Shown here: piece by piece, positions 26,590 to 34,777 of the stretch
Layout: each line of letters opens with the position of its first letter
How positions within the stretch are numbered: the first letter of the stretch is position 1
Assembly: GCA_001184205.1 (NCBI GenBank)
Contig: LBMP01000002.1
Coordinates: 1 to 64,000, forward strand
DNA from: Desulfocarbo indianensis
Lineage (GTDB): Bacteria; Desulfobacterota; Desulfarculia; Desulfarculales; Desulfarculaceae
Length of the DNA: 64,000 nucleotides
Direction of reading: 5' to 3'
Position numbers and translations under genes: made by a program
Notes under the pieces: model-generated
The model's input: the letters and a program-made list of their open reading frames with translations, nothing else
Told to the model about the DNA's origin: nothing
Databases searched by the model: none

Positions 26590-29202
26590 ATGGTGATCAA
26601 GGCCATCAAAAAACTGTTCGGCCTGGGCCAGGAGGAGCCGCAGCTTTCCGCCGAGGAGGTGGGAAGCCTGCGCGACGCTTTCAAGGCCCGCTACCACAGC
26701 TTCAAGATGCTGCTGGCCGCCAACAACAAAGCCCTGGAACTCATGTCCGAGATGGAGCGGGCCCTACTGGGGGACCGGCCCTACGGCATGGCTTTCATCC
26801 GGGCCCATTGCACGGGCATAGGCGTCAACGTGTTTCAAATGGTGCGTTCCATGGGGGAACTCGCCCCGGAGCGTTACCAGGCCCTGCCCCAGCGCTTCAA
26901 GGATATCCAGGGCCGCATCAATCAGGAACTGGCTCGGCGCGAATCCGAGCAGGACCTGCCCCTGGTCGTATCCCTGGAGAGCGTGGACAAGGATTTCATC
27001 GACGTGGTGGGCTCCAAGATGGCCAACCTGGGCGAGGTGCGGAATCGGGTGGGCCTGGCCACCCCGGAAGGCTTCGCCCTCACCTCCAAGGCCCAAAGGC
27101 TTTTCTTTCAGCACAACCAGCTGCGCGAGGAAATCAACCGCCGCATCCAGGCCACCGATCTGGGCCGGGTGGAAAAGCTGTTCGATCTTTCCGCAGGCTT
27201 GCAGCAGCTCATCGTGCAGTCCCAACTGCCGCCGGAACTGACCGGGGAATTGCGGGCCGCCTATGCCCATCTGGAGAAACGGACTCGGCCGGGAGTAACC
27301 GTTTCGGTGCGCTCCAGCGCCCTAGGCGAGGACGCGGCCGGCACTTCCTTTGCCGGCCAATACCGCAGCCAGCTGAACGTGGCGTCCAGCAACCTGGAGG
27401 AAGCCTACAAGGACGTGGTGGCCAGCCTGTACAGCCCCCAGGCCATGAGCTACCGGTGGGGAAGGGGCCTGCCCGACGAGGACGTGGTCATGTGCGTGGG
27501 CTTCCTGGCCATGGTGGACGCGGCGGTGGGCGGCGTTACCTACACCCGCGATCCCCTGAACATCCGGGACAGCCGGCTTTTCCTCAATTCCGCCTGGGGC
27601 CTGCCCAAGAGCGTGGTGGACGGCGCGGCGGTGGTGGACGTCTTCGTGGTGGAGCGCGGCGAGGGCCTCCAGGTCGCGGAAAGGCGCATAGCCCACAAGG
27701 AGCAGAAATTCGTTTGCTATCCCGAGGAGGGCGTGTGCCGCCTGGACTTGACCGGCGATCTGGCCGGCGCGCCCTCGCTGAACGACGAGCAGGCCTTGGC
27801 CTTGGCCGAGGCGGGAATCCGCCTGGAGGAATACTACGGGGGAGCCCAGGACGTTGAATGGGCCCTTAATCAGGCCGGCGAGATCGTGATCCTGCAATGC
27901 CGGCCACTCCAACAGCAGGAAAAGGAGGCGGCGGCGGAGCGGCCCGTGCTGCCTTCGGGCGCCAGCCCCCTGATCACCGGCGGGGTGGCGGCCAGCCCCG
28001 GCGTGGCGGCGGGCAAGGTGTATTGGGTCAACAAGGACCGCGACGCCTTGGCTTTTCCCGACGGCGCGGTGTTGGCTTGCCAGCAGCCCTTCCCGCGGCT
28101 GGCGGCGCTGCTTTCGCGGGCTGCCGCGGTGGTGGCGGGCCAGGGCGGCATGGCCGGCCACATGGCCAACGTGGCCCGCGAGTTCGGGGTGCCGGCCCTG
28201 TTCGGCCTGGGCCGGGCGGTGGAATCATTGCGGCAGGACGACGAGGTCACGGTGGACGCCGAGGGCCTTAGCATTTACGCCGGGCGGGTGGAGGAACTGC
28301 TGGCGGCCGGCAGCCACCGGAAAAACCTGATGCTGGACAGCCCGGTGGCGAAAGTCATGGAGCGCGTGATCGAGCACGTGGCGCCGCTCACCCTCATAGA
28401 CCCGGACGCGGCCGAATTCAAGGCGGAGAGCGTGCAGACCCTGCACGACATCACCAGGTTCTGCCATGAGAAGTCGGTTCACGAGATGTTTTCCTTCGGC
28501 AAGAAGCACCATTTTCCCGAGCGCTCCTCCAAGCAGCTTTATTACAAGGTGCCCATGCAGTGGTGGATCATCAACCTGGATGACGGCTACCACGAGGAGG
28601 TGGAAAGCAAATACGTGCACCTGGAAAACATCGCCTGCCGGGCCATGCTGGCCCTGTGGGACGGGATGGCCGCGATTCCCTGGGAGGGGCCGCCCGCCAT
28701 GCACGGCCGGGGCCTGGCTTCGGTGCTTTTTCAGGCCACCACCAATCCCAACCTGGTGCCCGGCGTGAAGACCTCCTACGCCAATCTCAACTACTTCATG
28801 ATTTCCCGGAATTTTATGAGCCTGCATTCCCGTTTCGGTTTTCATTTTTCCACGGTGGAGGCGCTGGTGGGCGACCGGCCCCCGGAAAATTATATTTCCT
28901 TCACCTTCAAGGGCGGGGCGGCCGATTTCAAGCGGCGCCTGGCGCGGGTGCATTTCATCGCCGATCTGCTGGAAGAAAACGATTTTCGCCTGCGCCTGAA
29001 CGAGGACATGGCCGCCGCCAGGGTGGAGGGCCTGCCCCAGGCCGAAATGGAGGCAAAATTGCGGCTCCTGGGCTATCTGATAATGCATACCCGCCAATTG
29101 GACATGATCATGAGCGATCCCGCCGCGGTGGAGCAATACCGCAACAAGATGCGCGTGGATATTGCCAAGGTGCTGAACCTGACCGGTGACGCGCGGCCCT
29201 AG
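26590..29202 (+). CDS. PEP-synthase-like protein: ATP-grasp + phosphohistidine domain, no PEP/pyruvate barrel
   Basis: 870 aa. The first ~135 residues are helical and unrecognised. An ATP-grasp (PPDK_N-type) domain follows, with GSKMANLGEV, SVRSSALGEDAAGTSFAGQYRSQLNV (about 238-263) and the C-terminal YYGGAQDVEWALNQAGEIVILQCRPLQ. Next is a PEP-utilisers mobile domain with GMAGHMANVAREFGVPALFG, where His524 occupies the phospho-acceptor position; the usual T-S before the His is A-G. In PEP synthase and PPDK a large TIM barrel binding PEP/pyruvate comes next. Here the last ~300 residues (from about 565) lack its motifs and form an unrecognised domain with FGKKHHFPERSSKQLYYKVPMQWWIINLDDGYHEEVESKY. 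It closes the signalling operon. It may be a phosphotransfer or regulatory protein rather than an enzyme making PEP. Confidence 0.85.
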   Translation: MVIKAIKKLFGLGQEEPQLSAEEVGSLRDAFKARYHSFKMLLAANNKALELMSEMERALLGDRPYGMAFIRAHCTGIGVNVFQMVRSMGELAPERYQALPQRFKDIQGRINQELARRESEQDLPLVVSLESVDKDFIDVVGSKMANLGEVRNRVGLATPEGFALTSKAQRLFFQHNQLREEINRRIQATDLGRVEKLFDLSAGLQQLIVQSQLPPELTGELRAAYAHLEKRTRPGVTVSVRSSALGEDAAGTSFAGQYRSQLNVASSNLEEAYKDVVASLYSPQAMSYRWGRGLPDEDVVMCVGFLAMVDAAVGGVTYTRDPLNIRDSRLFLNSAWGLPKSVVDGAAVVDVFVVERGEGLQVAERRIAHKEQKFVCYPEEGVCRLDLTGDLAGAPSLNDEQALALAEAGIRLEEYYGGAQDVEWALNQAGEIVILQCRPLQQQEKEAAAERPVLPSGASPLITGGVAASPGVAAGKVYWVNKDRDALAFPDGAVLACQQPFPRLAALLSRAAAVVAGQGGMAGHMANVAREFGVPALFGLGRAVESLRQDDEVTVDAEGLSIYAGRVEELLAAGSHRKNLMLDSPVAKVMERVIEHVAPLTLIDPDAAEFKAESVQTLHDITRFCHEKSVHEMFSFGKKHHFPERSSKQLYYKVPMQWWIINLDDGYHEEVESKYVHLENIACRAMLALWDGMAAIPWEGPPAMHGRGLASVLFQATTNPNLVPGVKTSYANLNYFMISRNFMSLHSRFGFHFSTVEALVGDRPPENYISFTFKGGAADFKRRLARVHFIADLLEENDFRLRLNEDMAAARVEGLPQAEMEAKLRLLGYLIMHTRQLDMIMSDPAAVEQYRNKMRVDIAKVLNLTGDARP

Positions 29203-29256
29203 GAAATCTTTTCCGCTTATATAATTGAAAGAGCCCGGAAGCCTGTCTCGACGATA

Positions 29257-29285
29257 TTGACAGGGCGATTTATCGGCTTCATAAT
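29257..29285 (+). promoter_or_regulatory. Sigma-70 promoter of the lactate permease operon
   Basis: TTGACA (29257-29262), a 17-bp spacer, then CATAAT (29280-29285). The -35 is perfect, the -10 is 5/6 and the spacing is ideal. It is 53 bp before the permease ATG and its -10 is overlapped by the operator. Confidence 0.75.
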
Positions 29286-29299
29286 TGGTACAACCAATT
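29283..29299 (+). promoter_or_regulatory. GntR/FCD-type operator
   Basis: AATTGGT-ACA-ACCAATT, a perfect 7-bp inverted repeat with a 3-nt centre, matches the TGGT-N3-ACCA pattern known for PdhR/LldR/FadR-like regulators. It covers the -10 and start of transcription of the promoter, as expected for a repressor. The GntR/FCD gene at 31082 in the same operon is the obvious regulator. Confidence 0.75.
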
Positions 29300-29337
29300 T
29301 AGGAATGGTACGGAAATGCGCTGATAAGGTCAAGACC

Positions 29338-30891
29338 ATGGACTACGCATTTTTACTCAAGTGGCTGGCCGCGTTTTCGCCCATAGGCGTTGTGCTGGCG
29401 CTCATGCTGGGCTTGAACTGGGGCGGCGGCAGGGCGGGGGCCGCCGGCTGGTTCACGGCGATGCTGGTAGCCTGGGGCGTATTCGGGGCGGACGTGGACA
29501 CGCTGGCCCTGGCCCAGACCAAAGGGGCCCTGCTCAGCCTAAACGTGCTCTACATCATCTGGGCGGCGCTTCTGCTCTACCAGGTGGTGAAGGAGGCCGG
29601 CGCCATCAAGGCCATCGGCGCGGGCATCCAGAGATTCAGCGCCGATCCGGTAATCCAGATGCTCATCTTCGGCTGGGTGTTCGGTTCGTTCCTGCAGGGC
29701 GTGGCCGGCTACGGCGTGCCCATCGCCGTGGTGGCCCCCCTGCTGGCGGGGCTGGGTTTCGCGCCGGTTGTGGCGGTGGCGGCGCCGGCCATCGCCCATT
29801 CCTGGTCGGTGACCTTCGGCTCCATGGGAGCCAGCTTCCAGGCCCTGATCGCGGTTACCGGCCTGAGCGCCGCCCAGTTGGCGCCTTGGTCGGCGGGCAT
29901 GCTCGGCGTGGCCGGCTTCATGTGCGGCGCGGGCTCGCTCCATCTATACGGCGGCACGGCGGCCTTGGCCCATGGCTGGTTGGCGCTGCTTGCGGTGGGC
30001 GGAGTGATGGGCCTGACCCAATATCTCTTGGCCGTGGGCGGCATGTGGACCATGGCCGGATTCGGGGCCAGCCTGGCGGGCGTGGCGGCTTGCCTGGCCG
30101 TGGCCCGGCTGTCGCCCTACCGGAAAAGTACGGCAGCCGCGGAAGCCGCGTCGGGCATGGGCTTGGCCTGGGCCTTATCGGCCTACCTGATCCTGATCGC
30201 AATCGTGGTGCCGGCCGAGATGATACCGCTCTTAAAAAAATGGCTGGGAGCCATTAAATTGAGCCTCGATTTTCCGGCCATGGTCACGGACGGAGGCTGG
30301 CGGGTGGCGGCCGGGCGGGGCGCCAGCATCAGCGTGTTCGGCCACGGCGGAGCGCTGCTTTTCTACGCCTCGTGCGCCGGCTACGCCGTGTACCGCTTGC
30401 GCGGCTGCTATCCGTCCGGCGCGGCCGGCCGCATCTTGCGCGAAACCGCCAAGAGCGCGCTGCCCACCAGCCTGGGCATTGTGTCCATGGTCTGTTTCGC
30501 CCTGGTCATGGATCAGGCGGGCATGACCTATCTCTTGGCGGAGGGTCTTTCCAAAACCTTCGGCGGGCTTTTCCCCTTGTTTTCGCCCTGGATCGGCTTG
30601 CTGGGGGCCTTCATGACGGGCTCCAACACGAATTCCAACGTGGTGTTCGCGGTGCTCCAGCAACGCACGGCGGAGCTGGCAGGCTACAGTGCGGCCGTGA
30701 TTCTGGCCGCGCAGACCACGGGCGGCGCTTTGGGCAGCATGGTGGCTCCGGCCAAGATATTGGTGGGCTGCTCCACCGTGGGGCTGGGCGGCCAGGAAGG
30801 GCCGGTCTTGCGGGCCACCATCACCTACGGCTTGCTGATAACCATGAGCATGGGCCTCATCGCCCTCGGCGCGGCCTGGCTGCTTCGCTGA
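29338..30891 (+). CDS. lctP: L-lactate permease family transporter
   Basis: 517 aa from the ATG at 29338; the frame is open further upstream but that part contains the promoter and operator. It has about 12-14 membrane segments. Family blocks include FGWVFGSFLQGVAGYGVPIAVVAPLLAGLGFAPVVAVAAPAIAHSWSVTFGSMG and the C-terminal FMTGSNTNSNVVFAVLQ and AQTTGGALGSMVAPAKILVGCSTVGL. LctP proteins import lactate or glycolate with protons. It is followed by a tiny membrane protein and a GntR/FCD regulator, forming an autoregulated uptake operon. Lactate is a common electron donor for sulfate reducers, which fits the inferred lifestyle. Confidence 0.93.
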   Translation: MDYAFLLKWLAAFSPIGVVLALMLGLNWGGGRAGAAGWFTAMLVAWGVFGADVDTLALAQTKGALLSLNVLYIIWAALLLYQVVKEAGAIKAIGAGIQRFSADPVIQMLIFGWVFGSFLQGVAGYGVPIAVVAPLLAGLGFAPVVAVAAPAIAHSWSVTFGSMGASFQALIAVTGLSAAQLAPWSAGMLGVAGFMCGAGSLHLYGGTAALAHGWLALLAVGGVMGLTQYLLAVGGMWTMAGFGASLAGVAACLAVARLSPYRKSTAAAEAASGMGLAWALSAYLILIAIVVPAEMIPLLKKWLGAIKLSLDFPAMVTDGGWRVAAGRGASISVFGHGGALLFYASCAGYAVYRLRGCYPSGAAGRILRETAKSALPTSLGIVSMVCFALVMDQAGMTYLLAEGLSKTFGGLFPLFSPWIGLLGAFMTGSNTNSNVVFAVLQQRTAELAGYSAAVILAAQTTGGALGSMVAPAKILVGCSTVGLGGQEGPVLRATITYGLLITMSMGLIALGAAWLLR

Positions 30892-30906
30892 GAAGGGAGG
30901 ATCGGC

Positions 30907-31077
30907 TTGGCCTGGCTGAGCAGACACAAGAGCCTGGTGGGAGGCGTCGCCTTGTTGATCATGCTGCTGGCCCCCTTTGGCATGTACTTCGCTTTTCTGG
31001 CCGGGGCGCGGATTTTGCTATGGGGTCTCTTGGCGGCGATGGCCGCGGCCATGGCCGTGATGATGCGGACGGGATGA
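30907..31077 (+). CDS. Small membrane protein (56 aa) of the lactate permease operon
   Basis: TTG start with AAGGGAGG (30893-30900) six bases upstream; stop TGA at 31075-31077. The product has a short polar N-terminus (MAWLSRHKSLVGG) and two hydrophobic segments (VALLIMLLAPFGMYFAFLAG and ILLWGLLAAMAAAMAVMM). It sits 15 bp after lctP and 4 bp before the regulator gene, filling the gap exactly. No family recognised; possibly a small accessory subunit of the permease. Confidence 0.6.
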   Translation: MAWLSRHKSLVGGVALLIMLLAPFGMYFAFLAGARILLWGLLAAMAAAMAVMMRTG

Positions 31078-31081
31078 GGAC

Positions 31082-31834
31082 ATGCAGGAGCGCGATCAGG
31101 TAGTGAAGCGGTTTCCGGCGGTGGCGGAGCTTCAGACGGTGCACAAGAAAAAGCTCTCCCAGCAGATCGCCGAGCAGCTTTTGCTTCTGGTGGAGGAGGG
31201 CCGCATCGGCCCCGGCGACCGCCTGCCGCCGGAGCGCGATCTGGCCCGGCTTTTCGGGGCCTCGCGCCATGCCGTGCGCGAGGCCATCCGCGGCCTGGAG
31301 CAGCAAGGGGTTCTGGCCAGCAAGCAGGGCAGCGGCACCTATCTGGTTTTGGGCGGCGAGCAGGGAGCGCCGGCCGCTCTGGTGCGGGCGCTGCTCAATT
31401 CGCGCCGCCGCTTGGCGGAGGTGTTTCAATTCCGCATGATTCTGGAGCCTCAGATAGCGGCGCTGGCCGCCGCTGCGGAGGGCGAACGCGACATTGCCGC
31501 CCTGGAAGAGGTCTTCAACCGGCAGAAAAGCGCTGTCCGCGCGCCGGAGACGGCCGGCGGCGGCCAGGCCTGGGCCCTGGCGGATCGTGACTTTCACCTG
31601 ACCTTGGCGCGCATGACAGGCAACTCGGTGCTGGTGCGTTGCGTGGAGATGATGCACGAGATCGTGGACCAGTCGCGGGCCAGCGAATTGCAGACTCCCC
31701 GCCGCCGCCAAGCCTCTCTGAAGGGCCACGCGGAGATCATGGCCGCCGTGAAACGCGGACGGCCGCAGGCGGCCGCCAGGGCCATGGAGCGGCACCTGGG
31801 CTTTATCGAACGCCTGGCCGTGGCCAAAAGCTGA
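31082..31834 (+). CDS. GntR-family transcriptional regulator, FadR/FCD subgroup
   Basis: 250 aa. The N-terminal winged helix (LSQQIAEQLLLLVEEGRIGPGDRLPPERDLARLFGASRHAVREAIRGLEQQGVLASKQGSGTYL) is classic GntR. The C-terminal FCD domain keeps the metal-site pattern: Asp/His in ADRDFHLTLARMTGN, His in LKGHAEIMAAV and His in AMERHLGFI. Proteins of this type bind TGGT-N3-ACCA-like sites and are released by carboxylic acids such as lactate, pyruvate or glycolate. The perfect site at 29283 suggests it represses its own operon. Confidence 0.94.
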   Translation: MQERDQVVKRFPAVAELQTVHKKKLSQQIAEQLLLLVEEGRIGPGDRLPPERDLARLFGASRHAVREAIRGLEQQGVLASKQGSGTYLVLGGEQGAPAALVRALLNSRRRLAEVFQFRMILEPQIAALAAAAEGERDIAALEEVFNRQKSAVRAPETAGGGQAWALADRDFHLTLARMTGNSVLVRCVEMMHEIVDQSRASELQTPRRRQASLKGHAEIMAAVKRGRPQAAARAMERHLGFIERLAVAKS

Positions 31835-31844
31835 GGCGGTCCCC

Positions 31845-34616
31845 TCACTCCCCGGCCGGGCCGCGGTATTTAAGGGCCAAGAGGCTGACGTCATCGGCCG
31901 GCGGCGCGCCATGGCCGAATTCTCCCATTCCGCGGCGCAGGGCCTCCAGGATGCCGCCCAGGGATAGATGGAAAGAATCGGCGAGCAGGCCGGTAAGTCT
32001 ATCCTGGCCGAACATGTCTTCCTGCGCGTTCTGGTATTCCAGCACGCCATCCGTATAAAGCAGCAGCTTGTCGCCCGGCCGCAACTTGGCCTCTCCCTGC
32101 TCAAAGGACAAGCCCATGTCCAGACCGATTATGCTGCCGCCAGCTTCCAAATACTCCAACTCTCTCTTCTTCCTGAGCAGAACCGGCGGAGGATGGCCGG
32201 CGTTGGCATAGACCAGACGGCCGCTGGCCAGGTTCAGAACGATATAGGTTATGGTGAAATGCTTGCCGAAGCGTTCCAGGGGATATTGCCTGTCCAGGAG
32301 TTCCAGGACTTGCGCGGGCGGCATTATGCGGCCGTCCGAGTCGATTACGTTCCCGCTGTGCAATTCCAGCATGTCGTGCACGCTGACCGTGACCAGGGCG
32401 GAGGGTACCCCGTGCCCGCTTACATCCACCATGTAAAGCAGGAGATGATCCCGGTCCAGCAGGAAGGCTTCGAAGATATCCCCGCCTATGTGTTGGCTGG
32501 GCTGGAAGTGCCAGGCCATTTCGATCTCGGACCTTTGCGGCAGGCGCGCGGGCAATAAGGCTCGCTGGATGCCGGCCGCCGCCTCGAGGTCCTCGTCTAG
32601 GCGGGCTTGCTTGTCCAGCAACTCCCGGCTGGTCATTTCCGCCGCTTCCTTGGCTTTGGTGAGTTCCGCTTCATATCGCTTGAGCTGGGTTATGTCGCGC
32701 AGGATGCCGGTGAAGGTGGTGAGGCCGCCCCGGGTGACTTCGCCGACCGAGAGGTACAAGGGGAAATAGGTTCCGTCTTTTTTGCGGCCCATGGCTTCGC
32801 GGCCGATGCCGATGACGCGGGCTTCTCCGCCGGCCAGGTAGCGTTCCACGTATTCCTGATGGCGCGCGGCCACTTCGGGCGGCTGCAGCAGGCTCACCGA
32901 TTGGCCGATGACTTCCCGGGCGGAGTAGCCGAATATTTTTTCAGCGGAGGGATTGAAGCTTTCAATGGTTCCCTGCGCGTCGATGGTGACGATGCCCTCC
33001 ACCGCGTTGTTGACCACCGCCTTCAGCCTGGCTTCGCTTTCGGCAAGCTCCTGCGCCGATCGGTTGGCCTCGATTATGCTGGCCAAGATTTTTGCCACGG
33101 CCTCCCAAAATGAAGCGTCTTCCGCGCGCCGGACTTGGCCTTCCAGCAAATAGAGCACCATCACTCCCTGGCATTGGCCTCCGCCCATGATGGGCAGGCA
33201 ATAATGGCCGTGCGGCTGTATGCCGGGATAAGTGTTCTCGTGATGCGAATCCAAATGGGAGCTGTATTGCAATTCGCCGCTCTGGGCGGCCCTGCCGCAA
33301 TGGCAGCGGCCGAAGGGAACCCGCGCGCAGATGCTCAGCAGGGCGGGGTCCAAATCCTTGATCGCGGTCAGCCTTAGGGTTCGGGTTTCCCGGGGGTCCG
33401 TCAGAAATACCGCGCCGCGGGGCAGGATGCTCAGCCAGGGTATGGAGAGAACGATGGCCAGGGCTTCCTGTAGCTGGCGTTTGAGATCGCCGCCCTCCAG
33501 GGATATGGCCAGGAGGTTTTTAAGCGCCGCCTGGTGCTGGGCGTTGCGCTCCGCCAGCTCTTCCGCCAGGCGGCGGCGGGTCTGGTTGCGCGCCAAAAGC
33601 CAGGCGCCGATCCCCGCGCCCGCCGAGAGGGCCGCCCATAAGAGCATCATGGAGTGCAGGTACACGCCCACCAGCCGATCCACTTCCCCTGCGGGCACCA
33701 AGGAAATGAGAGTCCAGGTGGGCTTGGCCGGTAATTGGCCTTGCGGCTCGAATTTGCTGAAGGTGATCAGGCCCGCCCGGGTGAAAACCTGGCCTTGGTC
33801 CTTGGCCTGCATGATGGCCCAGGCTTTAGGATGAGTTTTTTGCATCCTATATTCCCGCCGCTCCGGGAAGGCGAACCCGAAAAGAAATTCGGGCTTCGCG
33901 CCCAACAGCCAATAGCCTCGCCGGTCCACCAGCATGGCCGTGGCCAGCTCCGGCAGGCTCAAAGTCAGTTCGTGCAAAAGTCCTTCCGCCAGATAGTTCA
34001 CGATCATGACGCCGATTCTCCGGCCGTTGCCGTCGAAAACCGGCCGCACGAAGCGCACGGTGGGTTTCCAGGGTATTTCGACCTTGCCGCGTTCGACGTT
34101 CAAATCAAGGGGGGAAATGAACTCTTCCGAAGGGCCCAGTTCGATGCCTATCTTGAAATAGTAGCGGTCCGATTTGTTCTGCAGTTCTTTTTCCGGAGTC
34201 AAAACGGGAGGGCCGCTTTGTCTGTCGGCGCGTAGCACCTCGCGGCCCGAGCAATCCAGAAAACGGATTTGGTCATAGATTTTGAAATTCCGCATCACCG
34301 TCAGGAACACGCCGGCCAAATAATCCTTGGCTTGTCGATCGGGAGGCTTGCGCCAATCCTGGAATACCGGCAGCTCCGCCAGGGTTTTGGTCACCTTGGA
34401 GGAAGACTCCAGCGCCGCCGATATGCGTCTGTGCATTATTTGGACGGCCTGCTTTTGCTGGACTAAAAGAATACGGCGTTCGCTGACGGTTTGTTGCTGA
34501 TAAAAAATATAAACCCCAAGGGTAATCAGCACGGCGGGAGGTAAAAACCATAATAAAAAATTTTTCAAGGCGCGCGGGAAGGCGCCATCGGGTGAGAAGA
34601 CCTGCTTGCCAGCCAT
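31845..34616 (-). CDS. RsbU-type membrane sensor phosphatase (dCache-GAF-PAS-PP2C)
   Basis: 923 aa. TM1 at about residues 19-41, a periplasmic dCache domain (about 45-330, with SDRYYFKIGIELGPSEEFISPLDLNVERG), and TM2 at about 331-352. Then a GAF domain with the C-H-C motif (FGRCHCGRAAQ), a PAS domain (LKAVVNNAVEGIVTIDAQGTIESFNPSAEKIFGYS), and a C-terminal SpoIIE/PP2C phosphatase: ALLPARLPQRSEIEMAWHFQPSQHIGGDIFEAF, DVSGHGVPSALV, NAGHPPPVLL, DKLLLYTDGVLEY and PPADDVSLL hold the metal-binding Asp/Gly positions. Such proteins dephosphorylate STAS antagonists. The divergent STAS gene at 34778 is the likely substrate. Confidence 0.92.
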   Translation of the reverse strand: MAGKQVFSPDGAFPRALKNFLLWFLPPAVLITLGVYIFYQQQTVSERRILLVQQKQAVQIMHRRISAALESSSKVTKTLAELPVFQDWRKPPDRQAKDYLAGVFLTVMRNFKIYDQIRFLDCSGREVLRADRQSGPPVLTPEKELQNKSDRYYFKIGIELGPSEEFISPLDLNVERGKVEIPWKPTVRFVRPVFDGNGRRIGVMIVNYLAEGLLHELTLSLPELATAMLVDRRGYWLLGAKPEFLFGFAFPERREYRMQKTHPKAWAIMQAKDQGQVFTRAGLITFSKFEPQGQLPAKPTWTLISLVPAGEVDRLVGVYLHSMMLLWAALSAGAGIGAWLLARNQTRRRLAEELAERNAQHQAALKNLLAISLEGGDLKRQLQEALAIVLSIPWLSILPRGAVFLTDPRETRTLRLTAIKDLDPALLSICARVPFGRCHCGRAAQSGELQYSSHLDSHHENTYPGIQPHGHYCLPIMGGGQCQGVMVLYLLEGQVRRAEDASFWEAVAKILASIIEANRSAQELAESEARLKAVVNNAVEGIVTIDAQGTIESFNPSAEKIFGYSAREVIGQSVSLLQPPEVAARHQEYVERYLAGGEARVIGIGREAMGRKKDGTYFPLYLSVGEVTRGGLTTFTGILRDITQLKRYEAELTKAKEAAEMTSRELLDKQARLDEDLEAAAGIQRALLPARLPQRSEIEMAWHFQPSQHIGGDIFEAFLLDRDHLLLYMVDVSGHGVPSALVTVSVHDMLELHSGNVIDSDGRIMPPAQVLELLDRQYPLERFGKHFTITYIVLNLASGRLVYANAGHPPPVLLRKKRELEYLEAGGSIIGLDMGLSFEQGEAKLRPGDKLLLYTDGVLEYQNAQEDMFGQDRLTGLLADSFHLSLGGILEALRRGMGEFGHGAPPADDVSLLALKYRGPAGE

Positions 34617-34654
34617 AAGAATCCCTTGTCCGCGATTAAGGGGGGGCAGACGAC

Positions 34655-34668
34655 TAATTATATAATTA
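34655..34668. repeat. AT palindrome in the RsbU/STAS divergent region
   Basis: TAATTATATAATTA is a perfect 14-bp palindrome in the 34617-34777 spacer. It holds a TATAAT-like -10 for the - strand gene and may also bind a regulator. Confidence 0.35.
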
Positions 34669-34715
34669 TGTGACGCCCAATTAAAAATGCCAAGAGTATG
34701 CGACGGGGGGAAGTG

Positions 34716-34724
34716 TGCTAGACT
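34716..34724 (+). promoter_or_regulatory. Extended -10 promoter element of the STAS gene
   Basis: TGCTAGACT is an extended -10 (TG-N-TANNNT) about 55 nt before the ATG, in a G-rich to AT-rich transition. No good -35 is seen, as is usual for extended -10 promoters. Confidence 0.35.
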
Positions 34725-34777
34725 ATTAAATAAATATAGATGAGCTTTGGGCGCGGCGGCGCAGAGCGAGGAGAGAT

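Noticed and set aside
29257-29337. Upstream in-frame extension of lactate permease
   Set aside because: It would contain the promoter and operator; the ATG at 29338 is a better start and matches the family N-terminus.
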